In this document: piece after piece, positions 12,701-25,290 of the stretch
Position numbering within the stretch: the stretch's first letter is position 1
How the letters are laid out: every line of letters starts with the position of its first letter
Position numbers and translations under genes: made by a program
Assembly: GCF_035582795.1 (NCBI RefSeq)
Contig: NC_134366.1
Location: 108,259,756 to 108,323,755 of the forward strand
DNA: 64,000 bases
Direction of reading: 5' to 3'
From: Mycteria americana
Lineage: Eukaryota; Chordata; Aves; Ciconiiformes; Ciconiidae
Notes under the pieces: model-generated
The model's input: only the letters and a program-made list of their open reading frames with translations
The model's database searches: none
What the model was told of the DNA's origin: nothing

Positions 12701-15700
12701 TAATGCTAGAACAGGTATACACTAACCCTTCACCCAAATGCAGGAAGGAAGTGTACCATGCCAACTCTGAAGCCAAAGTCTTGGCCCCACAAATGTCAGC
12801 AGGAATTGGCCAATTTATAGTTTTTATATTTGCCATTAAGTGTTTTATCTCAGTGTTTCCCTAGCATCATCTCATCCTAGGTAGAAGGAAGACTGCAGCG
12901 GATATTGGTGAGGCCACCGCCTGCAAACTGGTGGATGCCTGAAATGCAGGAGGAAATCAATATCCATGCCAGCGGAGCTTATAGCATCCCTGGGAAGATC
13001 CAGCTCACTGAAGCCCTGTCTCACACTGATGATGCAGTTGCCCCTTTATACTACCAGCTTTTCTGAAATGTGTGTGAGGCTTTCAGTAGAGATGACTGCT
13101 GCTCTGACTTCTGCTGTGTGGATGTCAGACACCCTTACTCCCAACCCTTCTTACTTCCATCAGCCATGCCTCTTCAATTGCAAGAAGCCCAAGGCATGCT
13201 GTGTGTACTTCAAGGGACTTTGTTGCTTCAGGAATGAGAAAATTACACTTTATAAGGTTATGCTTCCCCGTTTTGTACTTACTGGCCAGATCTGGCAGAT
13301 TCTGACATTAGTTTCCTGCTGTTTGCCCCAGCAGGCAGAAGGCATGATATGGTCACATACACACCCAAAAGCTTTTGTCCAACTGCAGAAGAGGATTTTT
13401 TTCTTACTACTCTCCAATTTTCTCTCTCAAAAAAGCAGTACGTGGAATACTTACAGTAGCTTGGCTACCAAAAGCAGCCTGGCCTTGTGAAGCACTCTTT
13501 CTGGTCTAGCTATCTTGCTGAGAGGTGAGTTATACTAGCTGTATGGCTTCTAGCTCTCGAGCTACCCTGGTATTAGTATTCCTACACAGAAGACCTAGCT
13601 CTGGTCATTTAATCAGGCTTTTCTGTGAATTCAGCAAGTATTTTGAATGTTTTTGTAGGAACTACACAATTTGCTTGGAAGCAGTTTGCTTTTTAGAGAC
13701 TATTCCAAGAAAACAATGAAACCATGAAGAAAGAGAGAGTTAGATTACATTTTAACAGGGGTATCTGATGGCCTAATGTTAGTCCACAATTTCGGTACGG
13801 TCATTAAAATGCTTAAAAATCATAGTCACTTTACCCTGAATATAGCTAAGTTAACTGAAATTGCTGGAATCTACATTAAAGCAAAGCACTAGAGTCTGAA
13901 GCTTTCTATTAACAAAGGAGCACTTACCTGTAATCATAGTTAGAGCTGATAAACTTGCTAAGGCTGGGATATCAAGGTTAAGGCTCTTTAAGTTTAAGGA
14001 AAAGTCTTTAATAGAGTCGAGCCACTCCCCAAATCCACGAAGGCACTGAAGTCTATGAAGCACAAGTCCATTGCAGAATACAAACTTATCCTCAGCAGTA
14101 TCAGACCTCAAATAAAAATAATTGAAAAAATTAGAAATGCATTTTCTACTTTACAGCAAAATGCATAACCAGTATTGAAGTGTCTGTCATTTAAAATCCA
14201 AGGCATATTATCCTGAGACATATGTGGGCATTCATGTTTGACAATATGTCTCTCCCTTGGGGCCAAAGTACAACAAACAAGCTTCTATGATTGCTTACTT
14301 GGTAGAGTTATAAGCCTGAGGTTAGCTGTAGCATGTGGTGTAGACTGTCTAATTAGTTAAGATTTTGGTCCTGCCCAAAGGCATAAACAGAGAAGACATT
14401 TTACATTAAATACTGTATGTTTGAACCAAAGGAATACTAAGTGAGCGCATTTTGAAATACAAAACTAATAAAAACTGGAGAAAGAAGAGATTCTGCAACT
14501 CTCAGCATTTACTTAGTCTCATCTGCATTTTTCATATTGTAAAAATTGATAAGAAAAAAACAATGGAAAATACATGCAATAATGCACCACAATACACATA
14601 GCATCATAAACTCTTTTATGTGAAAACCTGTCTGCAAGAGAGATAAAACAGCCAAGCTCTCCTCTCCTTCTCCCCCCTATTGCAAATATCCCTGTTAAAA
14701 ACCACATGCAAAGGTCATTTTCAACGTAAAGAAAGAAGGGCATAATTCAAATCACCGGTTTGGAATTTCCCCAGTCCCTGAAAGTGTTTTTGGTAAAGTG
14801 TCTTAACTAGTGCCAGACTGACAAATAGCATCTCACTCTATTAAATGACTTGGTATTAAGAAGAAAAACAGTCTGAACAAGATTTTAAAGCTTCTTCATC
14901 CCTTTCAAAAACAGACGACAAAGATGTGCATGCGCAAAAGAAGGGGGAAAAGGAAAAAGCTTTCATACTGAAGGTGCTTTTCTGTAGTTTATGCTGATGA
15001 GTATGAAGCAAACGTGCTCAAATAGTATCTGAGGATCAATTTTGATTACTATGGAAGAAGAGGATGGGGTATATCAAATAACAAGAAGCGTATTAGTGAG
15101 ACCTGTGCTCTCTTTTTAAATCACTTCCTTGTTTTTTCTGCAGCGTAAAACAAATGAAACACCATATCCTGTGGATTCAGACATTGCTGATGTTTTGTGG
15201 GGTTTTTGGTACAACTGACAATGTTCAAAGATAGCGCCATATTTATTCCTTAAAAATATGTAGATGGATGATTTTTCACATCAGCTTAAGAGGAAATGAA
15301 ATAAATAGTTACCTGATGGAGAGTCTTAGTACAAACAGCTCCAAAAAAGCTGATTCTATGAGTAATGTCTGATCTTCTTTTGGGAGGTCAGTAAATCCTG
15401 GGATTTTTTCTGCCCAGCCTCTAGTTATGTCAATGGAGGCAGTCAGAAGATTATAGAACTGTTGTACATGTTCTGCATCTGTGCCTGCAGCAGCCTGATC
15501 AGTGGAACAGTACTAAAATGAAAGCCACAGAAAGCAACGTTATATGCATTTAAGGGCATTCGGTGAAACATACGGCATTACCTGCCCGACAACATTTCCT
15601 TCTGTGGCAAAGCTGGTATTATTATCAAAGGCATAATAAGTAGGTCTACATCTATCTACCTATTTGGCTACCTACAAGTGTTTTACTGTTCAGAGGTATA

Positions 15701-18700
15701 TTGCAAAAATATTTCCACACGTATAGAAATGGTTTAAAATTTATAAATAAAATGTAATACTTATCACAGTTTACAAGTACCTATATGCTATTAGCAAACA
15801 GAAACAGAAACCTGGTGGGTAGGATAATTTCCATCACACTAGAAGAGGAATACTATTTAACTTACTACAATTAAACACTTTTCCCATTGATGAATTTGTC
15901 TCAGTACGTCCAAAACACAGATTTCTTCCAAAACCTCTCAAACTGCATTTTATCTGACAGTGATAGAGACACGTAAGATAAATCATCTTTTATCTGACAC
16001 ATGCAGCATTGCTTCATTTGAATACAGAATTGGTTCAAAGTAAAACAGCTGCCCCATATCACCTCTCATCCTTCAAATAGAAGCATTTAAGGTTCAGGAG
16101 AACCTATTATCCTGCTGATGTGGCCATAACTCTTCCAGACAACCACTCGACAGGCTCAGCTTGCTCAGCTTCCCCGTGACCCTCTGACAGCTCCCTCCCT
16201 GCTATCTCCTAATTCCTCGCCAGTGGATCCCTGTCACTCCCGTGACACTGCTCGCTCTCTCTTGGCAGAGAAGACAACAGGCGCTTTCGTGGCTTAGTCC
16301 GATGCTGCGCTTGGAAAGCGCTGCTGGTTTTCTGAGCAGGAACTGAATGATTTGGGATTTATTGTAGCAACATCCTCCCCATCAGGCATCTTGTGGGTTA
16401 TTTCTGGGAGAGACTTCATACCCACCCTCTCTCTGGGGCTCAGCCAAGGAAAGGTTGGGGTGGCTCCGTGGCTGAAAGAAGTGTGCATGCCCTTTGGAAA
16501 CGACTTTCCACATGCAGTTAGGGCTTGAGTCCGTCAGCCTAAAGGTCTCCCTAGCAACTCCCCAAGCCTGAGTGGAAGACGAAAGACCCACATCTCTTTC
16601 CCGACTGGTTACAGTGGGCTGGCAGCCTGGGAGGACTTTATTACAGGTGTGCCACTTGGGCTGCAGATATCACCCAAGTTGCTTACTGCAACCCAAAAGT
16701 CACCTCTGGGCAGGAAAGAGAGAGGGGGGCAGCAAGCAGAACTCCTCGGGTAGGTGTCCTGTTCTCTGCCTGTCCTAGTTGGAGCTGGTTGCTGTTGCTG
16801 GTAAGGGATGATGAACACAGTGTCAGAGTCACTGACTGATTGGAGAACCATAGCAATCCTAGAGACCTCTGGCCGTATTTGGGGTTCCGGTGCTAGCCCT
16901 GAATGACTCTCTTCTGCTTACCCAACATTAACTACAAGAGTTTCTCATGGTAAGCTCCAGCTCACATCCCTAGTCAGCTAGTGAACATGTGCGATCCCTC
17001 TGATAAAGTTCATGTGGAGACAAATTCTGCCCCAGCTACTCCGAAGGATCCTGTGACAGTGAAGGAAGTAGAGGCCAAAATACAGAGAGGACGGGGAGCA
17101 GCGGTCGAAAAATCTGTATGCTGCACCATTTACGTGTTCAGTCCCCCATCTGAATGGAGCAGTTGAGGATGCTCAAGCAGCATGAAATAACTAATCCTGG
17201 CACTGGACCGCAGCAAGATGCACCGGGGTGATTAGTGGGTAGAGAAAGATCATACGCTTTTTCAGAGACCTTGCCTGTTCTGGACCCTCTTAAAATGAAG
17301 CTGGGGAGAAAGCCAAGACAGCGTGAGTGTAAGTAGGCGGGCTCTTCCCATTCATGGCCTTCAGCTCCTGAAGACTGTGGGAGATGTGCTTTGCTGTGCA
17401 AGGGCTGAGCTATGACTCCTCCTTTCTACATGGGGAAATGGAAAAGGCTGATGGAAACTCCTGCCTCACCACAGGTACTGTTAAGGCAAGACACATTCTT
17501 GATCCTTGGATCAGTGAGGAGGAAGGAAAAGAAAAGGAAACGAGAAAAGATACTACCCTAAGTTCATTCTAAATATAACTCATCACAAGTCAGCGTAATT
17601 ATGCCACGTATTAATTTGCTCCCAATATTTATAAAACATTCATCTGGCAAAAGTAAGGCAAAGTTTTAACATTTTCTAACGAAGCTGAATGCTGCATTGT
17701 GTCACATAACTATGAGTGCTACAGTACGGTATATCCCATGTGGGACACTTAATTGAATTAAATGCATCTAAAAAAAATTGTAACCTGTGCTGGTTGTTAT
17801 AGTTTAGTCCATGAGACCAATTTTAGAAGAAAGATAAAAAATTATATGGAATTGTATAATTTTTAGCTGCTATAATATGTCACTGCTTGCTACAAAGAGT
17901 TAGCACTTCCAAAGAATAGCTCAAATAAAATACTATTTACTTGTAATAGACTTATGAGTATGTAAGTAACCATAAACAATATGTATGGTTCTGTTTTATG
18001 CACCAACATCTGTGGTTTTTTCCATGATTATTTCATTGAGAAGAGGTGATATTTGACCTAACTTCTGACCAAAACAGCTGGTAAGCCTGCCCTTGGTCAG
18101 GAGGCCACGCTACGGAAGGGCTCCGACTTGCATTTCTTAACCTGCCCTGTGCAAACTGGAGGCACGCCGGGAGAAAGCCAGAAGACAAAGCTCTGCCTTG
18201 CTCCCTTTCTCAGAGCTCCTTTGGGAATTAAGTGAAACCCGACTGTTACTCAAGGAGGGGGTTGAACGTGTAGCAAGCAACATTAACTTGTATAGTATAT
18301 CTAAAGAGATTCGGAAAGCCTGACGTTGGGGAGCTTGATAGCACGACCTAGCTCTGCCCTTTGCCTGCTTTCATCAGACATTCATCAACTGCTACAGCTG
18401 CAAAAGCCTAACAATAACTTCTCTGCACAGAGGAGAAGCTATGCTTGTTTTTCCAAAAGCCCCAGTATTTGCTTAATTTTTGGCTAGGGAAGGGGGGGGG
18501 GATTGTTACCTAAATCCTGCACTCTCCCTCCAAAAAGGCAACATTTCTATTTACGTTGGTGGCTATTCTGCATGAATAAGGATGGCAAGATATAGGGTCT
18601 GTTTCTCATCTCACTTACTTAGAAGTGTAAACACAGTGGAATTGTACCAGTAGAACAGGTGTGAGACCGGACTGCGGCCCTTGGCCTTTAAGGAGTTCAT

Positions 18701-21700
18701 AAACCAAATTCTCTTCCTAGCAATTGCTTTTTGAAACCAAATACCTAAATATACCACTGCTGTGGACTGGTAAGTTAAAACCAGTGCTGAACTGAAAAGT
18801 AGCCATGTTCTGAACAGAACCGGTTCCAATCTGTTTTAGTTTAATATTCAGAGCTTATATAATTTATTTTTGGTTCGGGGGGGCGGGGTTGTGTGTGCGT
18901 GTGCGTAGGTTTTTTTTGGAGGGAAAGGGTACATGTTCCTCTCTGAAATTCTTATCAGTATTTTTAAGATGGTCAAGACGTTACGGCTTGTAAACATGAA
19001 GACCACGGTAAACATTAAGGTCGTGACTGTGGAAGTGTTAGGACCGACTCCAAAGCCAGGTTTCCAGATCTACCCGTCTGTGGTGCTCGGCAGGGTCACA
19101 GCCTAACTGAACTTGCCATAAGCTAGTCTTTACAGGTACAGGGCTATTCTTCAAAGGAATTTTTTAGCATTGCAGTGTATTTACTGCATATTTCATTAGT
19201 TAATCTCAGTTTTTACACAGCATTTGTTTCTGATCTCCCTTAACTTTTCAAAAGAAGTATAACGTTTATGAAAAATATAGGAATCTGTTAATTTCTTCTA
19301 GCATATTTTTGTCTTTTCAGTACTGCTGAGCATAATAGACTATTATATATTTCATTGTAAAGAAAACTTGGCTATTAATATGTCATAACAGACAATCATA
19401 CTTAATCTTTTAGCTACCAAGACTAAATTAATTTACTGTCAATCATATGCTTCCTGTAATGTCCAACAGAATTGTTCAACAATTAGATCTATGGGCTCTT
19501 TTCATTAAAAGAGAAATAATTACTGCAGGACAAAGAAAAAAGTCACATAAAAATGCACAATTTTCATTCAGTTTTTTTTAAATGCAAAAGAACTTTATAA
19601 ATAAATAAATACATAAGGTTAGATACTGCTTTCATGGCCTGGGCTATTATATGCCCGTAATTCTGTGGAACCCAGCAGATTTCTGTCAAAGAGCACATCT
19701 CATCACACACCTCGGTATTTGCAGAATGACCCCCTGAGACATTCTGGGTAAGTTAAAATACATGTAAATATGGCTAATGCATTCTCCCCTTAAAAGGCTG
19801 TCAGATACTGGACAGCTGGATTCTTAATAAGAATTTGGAAAATTATATGATTGTATACTTACAGATTAGCTTGAAGAAAACATGTTACAGCATGCTTAAA
19901 ATTGCTAAATGATATATGTAAGTATATTCTAAAAGAGAATAATGTAATTTTTATATAATTACAATCAAATATGTTTTAGTATTAAATATTACTTAGCAGC
20001 AAGTGATAAATGGCCAATGTAGATGTTGTCTGAGTACAGCTGAATTTTTTACAGCCTCAGATTTAATAATTTTTCATTAAGGGGAAGGAATTTTGTCTTG
20101 TTTTTCCTTAGCTGTATTTTTTTCTTTTTCTATATCAACCTGCCTAAAAATTTAACAAGCCATTTCAATGCTGTATTTTAATAACTATAGAACAGTTTTC
20201 TAAGCTTTCAAAATATTCCATGAATATTTAAATGGTAAATATGATACATTAAAGAACAAGGTTACAAAAATATGTAATCTCTGGTAGAGCTTTGCTGAGA
20301 TAATTTTTTAGAATTTTGTTTTTAAAAGGTTTGTTTCACAAATGTGAATTTTACTAAATAAATATTCATGCTGGGGTATCCAAAGCCAGACCCTGGTTGC
20401 ATTTAAATAATGGCAAAATCCCTATTGATTTCAATAGAAATGGCTCTACCCATCCAGTGTTACTTTGCGCAAGCCTTATATCTGAATATTAGGGAACTGC
20501 TATTAGATTTTAGGCTTCAGACCCTGAAAATTAAGATATTGGACATATGAGTCCTGCTCCTGAGTTTAGTAGATTAATGGATCGTATTGTAATTGCTAGT
20601 CTTTTGGCACAGCCTTTTGCAAGAAGATTGCTCTATTTATCCATGCATTTTTGCTTTCACTCGCCCATGGAATATACTGCAGATAACTTTGTGATTGAGA
20701 TCCTCACGACGAATAGTTACTAACACTAATTTCTACTGCACCTCCTTTCCCCTCATCGTCCACCGACCATGAAAAGACATGGCTGGCTTGACAAATTTCT
20801 ACCCTCATCCAAATTTCACATTTAATTTCATTTTAGCAAACTGGCTGGTAAGTAGAAGTGCAGTTCACGAATCATTTCTACGTGGAAAACAAACAGGCAA
20901 AGAAAAGTGAGACATACTCTTGAATAGTCAAGCTCCCTGGGCGTGGAGTCGGTTAAAGCTCGTACGAGGGCGTTCATCATGCTGATGGGAGGAGAAGGCG
21001 GGGAGGGCTGAGAGGGTTCTTGCTGTAAGGGGCTCTTTGGTTTGGAAGGCAGCCGACCTCTTCTCCCTTTCAGGCTGTCGGTACGGACAACTAGGTAAAA
21101 AAAAAAAGGGAATCAGTTGTGAAGATACCAGCAAACGACGGATCAGAATGAACACCTGCTTTTCTTATGGTGGCCAGCCCGGCAAAAATAAGAGCATTCT
21201 CCGGTTTCAGCACATGCTCTTGATGCCTTTGATTGCAAAGGAACACGAATGATACCAAAATTGCGTCAGACCTATGATCGTAAGCAGCAATGTAGCTGCT
21301 AACGTAAAGCCCAGCTGTGTTCCTAGTGTTCGTGCTTTGTTTGCAGCACATCTACGCGCCCGTGTATGTGTGCCCATGCGCGCACACACACAGAGACACT
21401 CTACTGCTGAAAGAAAACCGAATGTGAAACACAAATTCTACTGTTCCTACTACTGGTGCACCTTTTAAATGGCAGAGCCGTTAATTCAAACTAATTTTAG
21501 CTTTCTTGAAGCATTTGAAAAAATATGGTCACGCTATATAGGTTATATTATCCATGTTAGTATTTGCAATGGGACTGCTCACACAGTATTACTCACATAC
21601 TTCAATATTTGCAGAATTGGGACTAATGAGTTGATCCTGTTTCCATTTAAATTAATTGCAAATTTACAATCAGCTTATGGGAATGAGACAAGATCCTATG

Positions 21701-24700
21701 TCAAAATGCACACAATCCAGTGCAGCCCCCGGTGAGATAACAGGGGGAAGCCAACAGCATTATCGAGCAATGTTCAAAGTTAATAAAGGAGACATTTTGG
21801 CCACTGTCAAATTATCCTCTCGTGACCTTGCTGTTCTTGAACTCTGGGGTCTAAAGTCTAAATATGATAATATGGGTGAAAAGAAGAAAATCAATACATT
21901 ATCACACAAATGCACATATTTTGGGGTAAGTTATGAATCCCATCACCGTCAAATTCATTGTAAAGACATCCATGTCCACACACACACACAGATTCATTAA
22001 ACATAATATTTCAGTGTCTGGGATAATAATAGCAATAGTCCTTACCTTCTTTAACCATGCCGACACTGAGACACTTCTGAAACCGGCAGTATTGGCATCT
22101 GTTACGACGTCTCTTGTCCACTGGACAGTTTTTATTTGCAAGACAAACATATTTTGCATTTTTCTGAACGGTTCTCTGTGAAAATGCAACACAAAAACAG
22201 TAAACTGATCGTTTCTTGAACAACTTAGAACCTGACAAAATGTGTTTTAATTACAACATGAAAAGCGACAGTGCAATTCATATAATTAGATAAAATTAAT
22301 TTCCTAACACACTAGCCTCCAGGAAAAACAATTTTATTAGTGTTAGCTGCTGACAATGAAAATCATCTAGGATTGTTCTGAAGCAAGTCTCTGGAGACAG
22401 GCAACTTTGAATGATAAAATCATATCTGAAATTACCAGGTCATCGCATCTACCTTTGGGGATTAGATTATCTCCGCTTTTAATATCCCTTTGGGAACAAT
22501 TTTCTACTTGGTTCATTCCCTTGATTATTGCTGACCTTATTAAAATAAAATCAAAATGATCTGCGATGTACTTCTCTTGCTATCGCTATTGTTAGTCAAA
22601 TACCACAATAACTGGTTTGGTTAGCCATTAAAATCATCAGGGAGAAAAATAAAAATACCAGAAACCCCTACAAATATGTTTAGTTAAATATTCTAGGAAA
22701 GCTAAACTGACCTGGGAAAAAAATAGACAGAATTATACTGTAGTTATATAAATTTAATTAACTCTAAAATAATCTTAAAACTACACAATAAATTTAAAAT
22801 CTGTAAAAACCTGGTAAGCCTTGGCAGAATGTAACAAATATTGATGCAAAAATGTATTACGTGTTTCCATACTTAAAATCAAAGATACATCAATAAATAA
22901 CACAGCACAAAAAAAAAGACATTAATAGGAAAGACATCAGAACAGGAACAAATTTATCAGCTCAACATTCAATATTAAATCTTTCCCTGCAATTAAATTA
23001 ATGGAAAAATGTTATTTCATAATTTGTGTTCCTTTTCAAATAACAGCCTCAATGTACTAAATATAAGAGAGAAAGCAAATGTTGTTCATTGTGCTTTAGA
23101 GCTGAAAACTTTAATTTTGCAGAATAAGCTCTAGATACTGCTCCCAGTCAAGGATATGCTATTGATTTCCACAGGGGCAGGATTGGGCCCGTAAGAGCTG
23201 CTATTTCCAGGTTATTTGTGTTTCCTTTTCTAATTATATTTAAATAACAAATGAGTTTTACAGGAGATGTGCGTTTTACCACGTTGTCAAAGGATTATTA
23301 TTAAGTAACATTAGCAGCTCTGTGTACAATAAAAAAATGCTGTAAGCCCTCCCCCCCAACTATTTTTGGACTATTTTTGTTCCCATCGTATCTTTTACCA
23401 GAACAGGGGCATGACTGCTATCTTTGCAGGAAGGAATATACCAAATCAACCCCAAATGTATCAAGTCTTAAACCTGCTGCCCAGAACCATCCCCCTAAAA
23501 GTCTGTCCCAAGTTCTTCACTCAAACAACCTAATTCTGAAAATAATAGGTTTTCTGAACTGGAATCTGAACTTGGTCTGTTGAAAGGAAATTACGAAGCC
23601 CCCAAATCTAAGAGCAAAACGAGGGTATTCAAATCTTAAAAACATAAGCACGAAAGTTCCACTGAGAAACTGCCGTGTGTAAGTTATTCGTGTTGCTATT
23701 CAGCTGCGAAGCCTTCTCTGTTACAGAACGGGCATCGGGACCCTGTGCAGTGCTTATTCACTGCTCTGCAAGCAGCTTTCCACTGGTGAGGACTCACTGG
23801 GCTCCTGAACTGAAGAGTGACGACGAGGCAGCAACCAAATACAACTAGAAGGGCTTGGGTTTGCCCCATGCATGAAACCAGTTTCCTCCTGGCGCCGACC
23901 CTGCAGCCCCCCTCACCCCAACAGCCCCAGGACAACAAACGGCACCGCTGCGACCAACTAACACGCCAAGTGGACTTGAGGATTTCTGGATTTCTTTCCT
24001 CACTTCAAAATGAGGTTTAACTGGAACGAGTGACTGAGCAAAACCCAGGCTGGATGTATTCCAGGTGAGTTTTGCTATGGAAAAAATGTGGTTTATAGCT
24101 CAGAGAGGGGTGACCCATGCTCCGTTGAGGGACGCTGGCAAACCGGGGACGTGGTTTGCCCAGCTCACTGCCACAGCCCTTTCTCAGCTGAGACTGGCCG
24201 ATCCTTTTATCCTATGGAGGGCTTGCTTTGCCCTTCTTCAGAAACTTTGGGTGGGTGTCCATCATGCCCTGCTGGGGGGCTCTGAGCTCTAACACAACAC
24301 CCCCGAGCCCCCCGGCGAGGACCAGGAGGAGCACACTGGGGCAGGTAGGGAGGGAGGGGAGGCTGGGGGAAGCAGGGAGGGGAGCGAACCACAGAGCTCT
24401 CACCTTGAAAAAGCCCTTGCAGCCCTCGCACGTCCGTACCCCGTAGTGCTGGCAGGCAGCGTTATCCCCACAGACCGCGCAGGTGCCTTCCCCGGACGAG
24501 GAGCTCCTGCTGGGCGGAGATGGGAGGCCGCTGCTGCCGCCACCGCTGCTCTCACCCATCAGGCTGGAGGTGGCTGCGTTGAGGCCGAGCGGTGAGAAGG
24601 CTAAGGTGGCTGGTCTTTTGGCCAGATGAAGCCCGTAGGAATGGCTCTCCATGGGTGTCTGGCTGGCGGCGGGTCTGTCGGAGCCCAGGGGCAGGCTCAG

Positions 24701-25288
24701 GGAAGCAGGGTCGTAGCACATGTGGGTGGCCGCGGCCGGCGTGTGGGGGGGCGAGTGCTTGAAGTGGAAGAGGGGGAAGCGCGGAGGCACAGTCTTCATG
24801 GGGGCAGCGTCCATCAGGTGGCCGGGCGGCAGGCAGGTCTGCGTGGGCTGCAGCGGGGGCTCGTCCCACAGGCTCTGGTGAGAGGGGAAGCCGGGTGTGG
24901 TGGGCGTGGAGGGCGGAGATTGCTTGAAGTACATGGAAGTGCTGGGCATCCCCTCGTCCGTGGAGGGTGGCAGTGAGGGCTGGTACGGGGAGAGCCGGGT
25001 GTCTTCCATCTTTATGAGGGGCCTCTGGCTGGAGGAGGCAGATTGCATTTGGTAGAGGCAGGAAGGCTTGAGCTCGTAGCTGCCAGAGTAACCCTCCATA
25101 AAGGTGCTGAAGCTGGGAAGGGAGGTGGTGGCAGTGGCAGTGATTTCGGTACTGCTCAGGTCCATGGTCAGCTTGGCATAGTCAGGGTTCATGATCTCTG
25201 AGCTGTACTCCGAGCCATACGCGTAGGTCTGAGCTGCATAATTTGAACCGGGCGGTGAAGGACTATACTGCGCTTGCACACAGGGCAT
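3462..25288 (-). CDS. NR4A3: NR4A3 (NOR-1) orphan nuclear receptor, six coding exons, 609 aa
   Basis: Joined coding exons in transcript order: 25288-24404, 22175-22046, 21090-20918, 15512-15313, 14106-13928, 3724-3462. The lengths (885, 130, 173, 200, 179, 263) sum to 1830 nt, which is 609 codons plus TGA, and every junction is GT-AG with matching phase. The product starts [10 protein letters not shown] and ends LFLDTLPF, both diagnostic of NR4A3. The order is a Ser/Pro/Tyr-rich AF-1 (about 1-265), a two-finger C4 DNA-binding domain (270-337), an A-box with RGR (349-351), a hinge, and a ligand-binding domain (about 375-609). NR4A receptors are nuclear, largely ligand-independent transcription factors that bind NBRE (AAAGGTCA) as monomers. 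The human protein has 626 residues. This one lacks the His-rich AF-1 run and has about five extra residues near 548-552. It is an immediate-early gene, so the promoter CREs upstream fit its role. Identity is very secure. Confidence 0.97.
10728..11272 (+). mobile_element. solo LTR, avian ERVL-like endogenous retrovirus
   Basis: Begins TGTCCTGGTTTCAGCTGGG and ends TTAAACCGTGACA, giving canonical TG...CA termini and 545 bp. It is flanked by a perfect 5-bp duplication, TGGGA at 10723-10727 and 11273-11277, the size usual for ERVL-type integrases. Inside are a GC-rich U3, a degraded TATA (CAGTATAGAAAC), an ATTAAACTGTCTTTATCTC poly(A)-signal region and an (ATT)n run near 11105. No internal retroviral sequence is present, so it is a solo LTR left by recombination. 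It lies antisense to NR4A3 within the last intron. The family assignment is from remembered avian repeats. Confidence 0.93.
12230..12440. repeat. AT-rich degenerate microsatellite
   Basis: Dense ATATATG/TATATA/GTATATAC words over about 200 bp, with dispersed short TA runs rather than a single perfect array. It lies in the NR4A3 last intron. Confidence 0.7.
13928..14106 (-). CDS. NR4A3: NR4A3 coding exon 5: LBD middle helices
   Basis: A 179-nt exon encoding the end of Arg463 through the first base of Glu523. The acceptor is TTTGAG|GTC, where AG is followed by G to complete Arg, and the donor is ACAG|GTAAGT. It encodes [20 protein letters not shown], then [20 protein letters not shown] and [19 protein letters not shown]. 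The acceptor pyrimidine tract is weak and interrupted by A residues, but frame and homology leave no doubt. Confidence 0.95.
14107..15312 (-). other. NR4A3: NR4A3 intron between coding exons 4 and 5
   Basis: A 1.2-kb GT-AG intron, AT-rich. I see no repeat or gene inside it. Confidence 0.9.
15313..15512 (-). CDS. NR4A3: NR4A3 coding exon 4: LBD core
   Basis: A 200-nt exon encoding residues 397-462 and two bases of Arg463. The acceptor is TTCATTTTAG|TAC and the donor ATCAG|GTAACT. It encodes [20 protein letters not shown], then [20 protein letters not shown] and [15 protein letters not shown], the nuclear receptor signature of LBD helices 3-5. In NR4A proteins this domain has its ligand cavity filled by bulky side chains. 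The domain matches the family without gaps. Confidence 0.96.
15513..20917 (-). other. NR4A3: NR4A3 intron between coding exons 3 and 4
   Basis: A 5.4-kb intron with donor GTATGT. A moderately GC-rich part lies at 16.1-17.5 kb, with overlapping short open frames on both strands that carry no known motif. The rest is AT-rich, including a short (AAAT)n near 19604 and a G-run followed by GTGTGTGCGTGTGCG near 18876-18908. No mobile element is recognised. Confidence 0.88.
20918..21090 (-). CDS. NR4A3: NR4A3 coding exon 3: A-box, hinge, start of LBD
   Basis: A 173-nt exon encoding residues 339-396. The acceptor TTTACCTAG|TT follows a long pyrimidine run and the donor is AGA|GTATGT. The sequence [20 protein letters not shown] is the C-terminal extension. 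Its RGR triplet (349-351) makes the minor-groove contact to the 5' AA of the NBRE in this family. A Pro/Ser-rich hinge follows, then [21 protein letters not shown], the first LBD helix region. The CDS leaves this exon in phase 0. Confidence 0.96.
21091..22045 (-). other. NR4A3: NR4A3 intron between coding exons 2 and 3
   Basis: A 0.95-kb intron with donor GTAAGG. It contains short CA/GT tracts near 21362-21395 and 21978-21990. The acceptor has an 11-T tract before ACCTAG. Confidence 0.9.
22046..22175 (-). CDS. NR4A3: NR4A3 coding exon 2: second zinc finger
   Basis: A 130-nt exon encoding residues 296-338 and the first base of Val339. The acceptor is TTTTCACAG|AGA and the donor GAAG|GTAAGG. 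It holds the second C4 finger, with Cys306, Cys312, Cys322 and Cys325, in the block [17 protein letters not shown] followed by [14 protein letters not shown] and SVGMVKE. This finger supports DNA binding and backbone contacts in nuclear receptors. The sequence appears identical to the vertebrate NR4A3 DNA-binding domain as I know it. Confidence 0.97.
22176..24403 (-). other. NR4A3: NR4A3 intron splitting the DNA-binding domain
   Basis: A 2.2-kb intron between the two zinc-finger exons, with donor GTGAGAGC and acceptor TTTTCACAG. It is AT-rich on the left and more GC-rich from 23.7 kb. No repeat family is recognised. Confidence 0.9.
24404..25288 (-). CDS. NR4A3: NR4A3 coding exon 1: AF-1 and first zinc finger
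   Basis: Encodes residues 1-295. The splice acceptor (TTTGCCCTTGCAG on the minus strand) ends at 25291, so the exon begins two bases before the ATG at 25288-25286. The first part is the AF-1 transactivation region, with family blocks such as [44 protein letters not shown] and [16 protein letters not shown]. The end is the first C4 zinc finger, with Cys270, Cys273, Cys287 and Cys290 and P-box CEGCK (287-291). The donor is AAG|GTGAGA at 24404/24403, cutting directly after GFFK, the conserved position for NR4A genes. The His tract known in the human AF-1 is absent. Confidence 0.97.
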
Positions 25289-25290
25289 AT

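Larger units (their letters stand above)
3725..13927 (-). other. NR4A3: NR4A3 last intron (10.2 kb)
   Basis: Intron between the exon ending ...TMIT and the last exon. The donor is GTAAGTGC at 13927 and the acceptor CTCTCGCTTTGCAG at 3725. It is unusually long for the NR4A LBD region and holds the solo LTR at 10728-11272 and AT-rich microsatellites near 12.3 kb. The remaining open frames (for example 8144-8500 minus and 12966-13490 plus) lack recognisable motifs, and I treat them as chance. Confidence 0.9.

Noticed and set aside
13851-14111. Open frame continuing past the NR4A3 exon into [11 protein letters not shown]
   Set aside because: The residues after ...TMIT are read from the intron. 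The GTAAGT donor at 13927 ends the exon.
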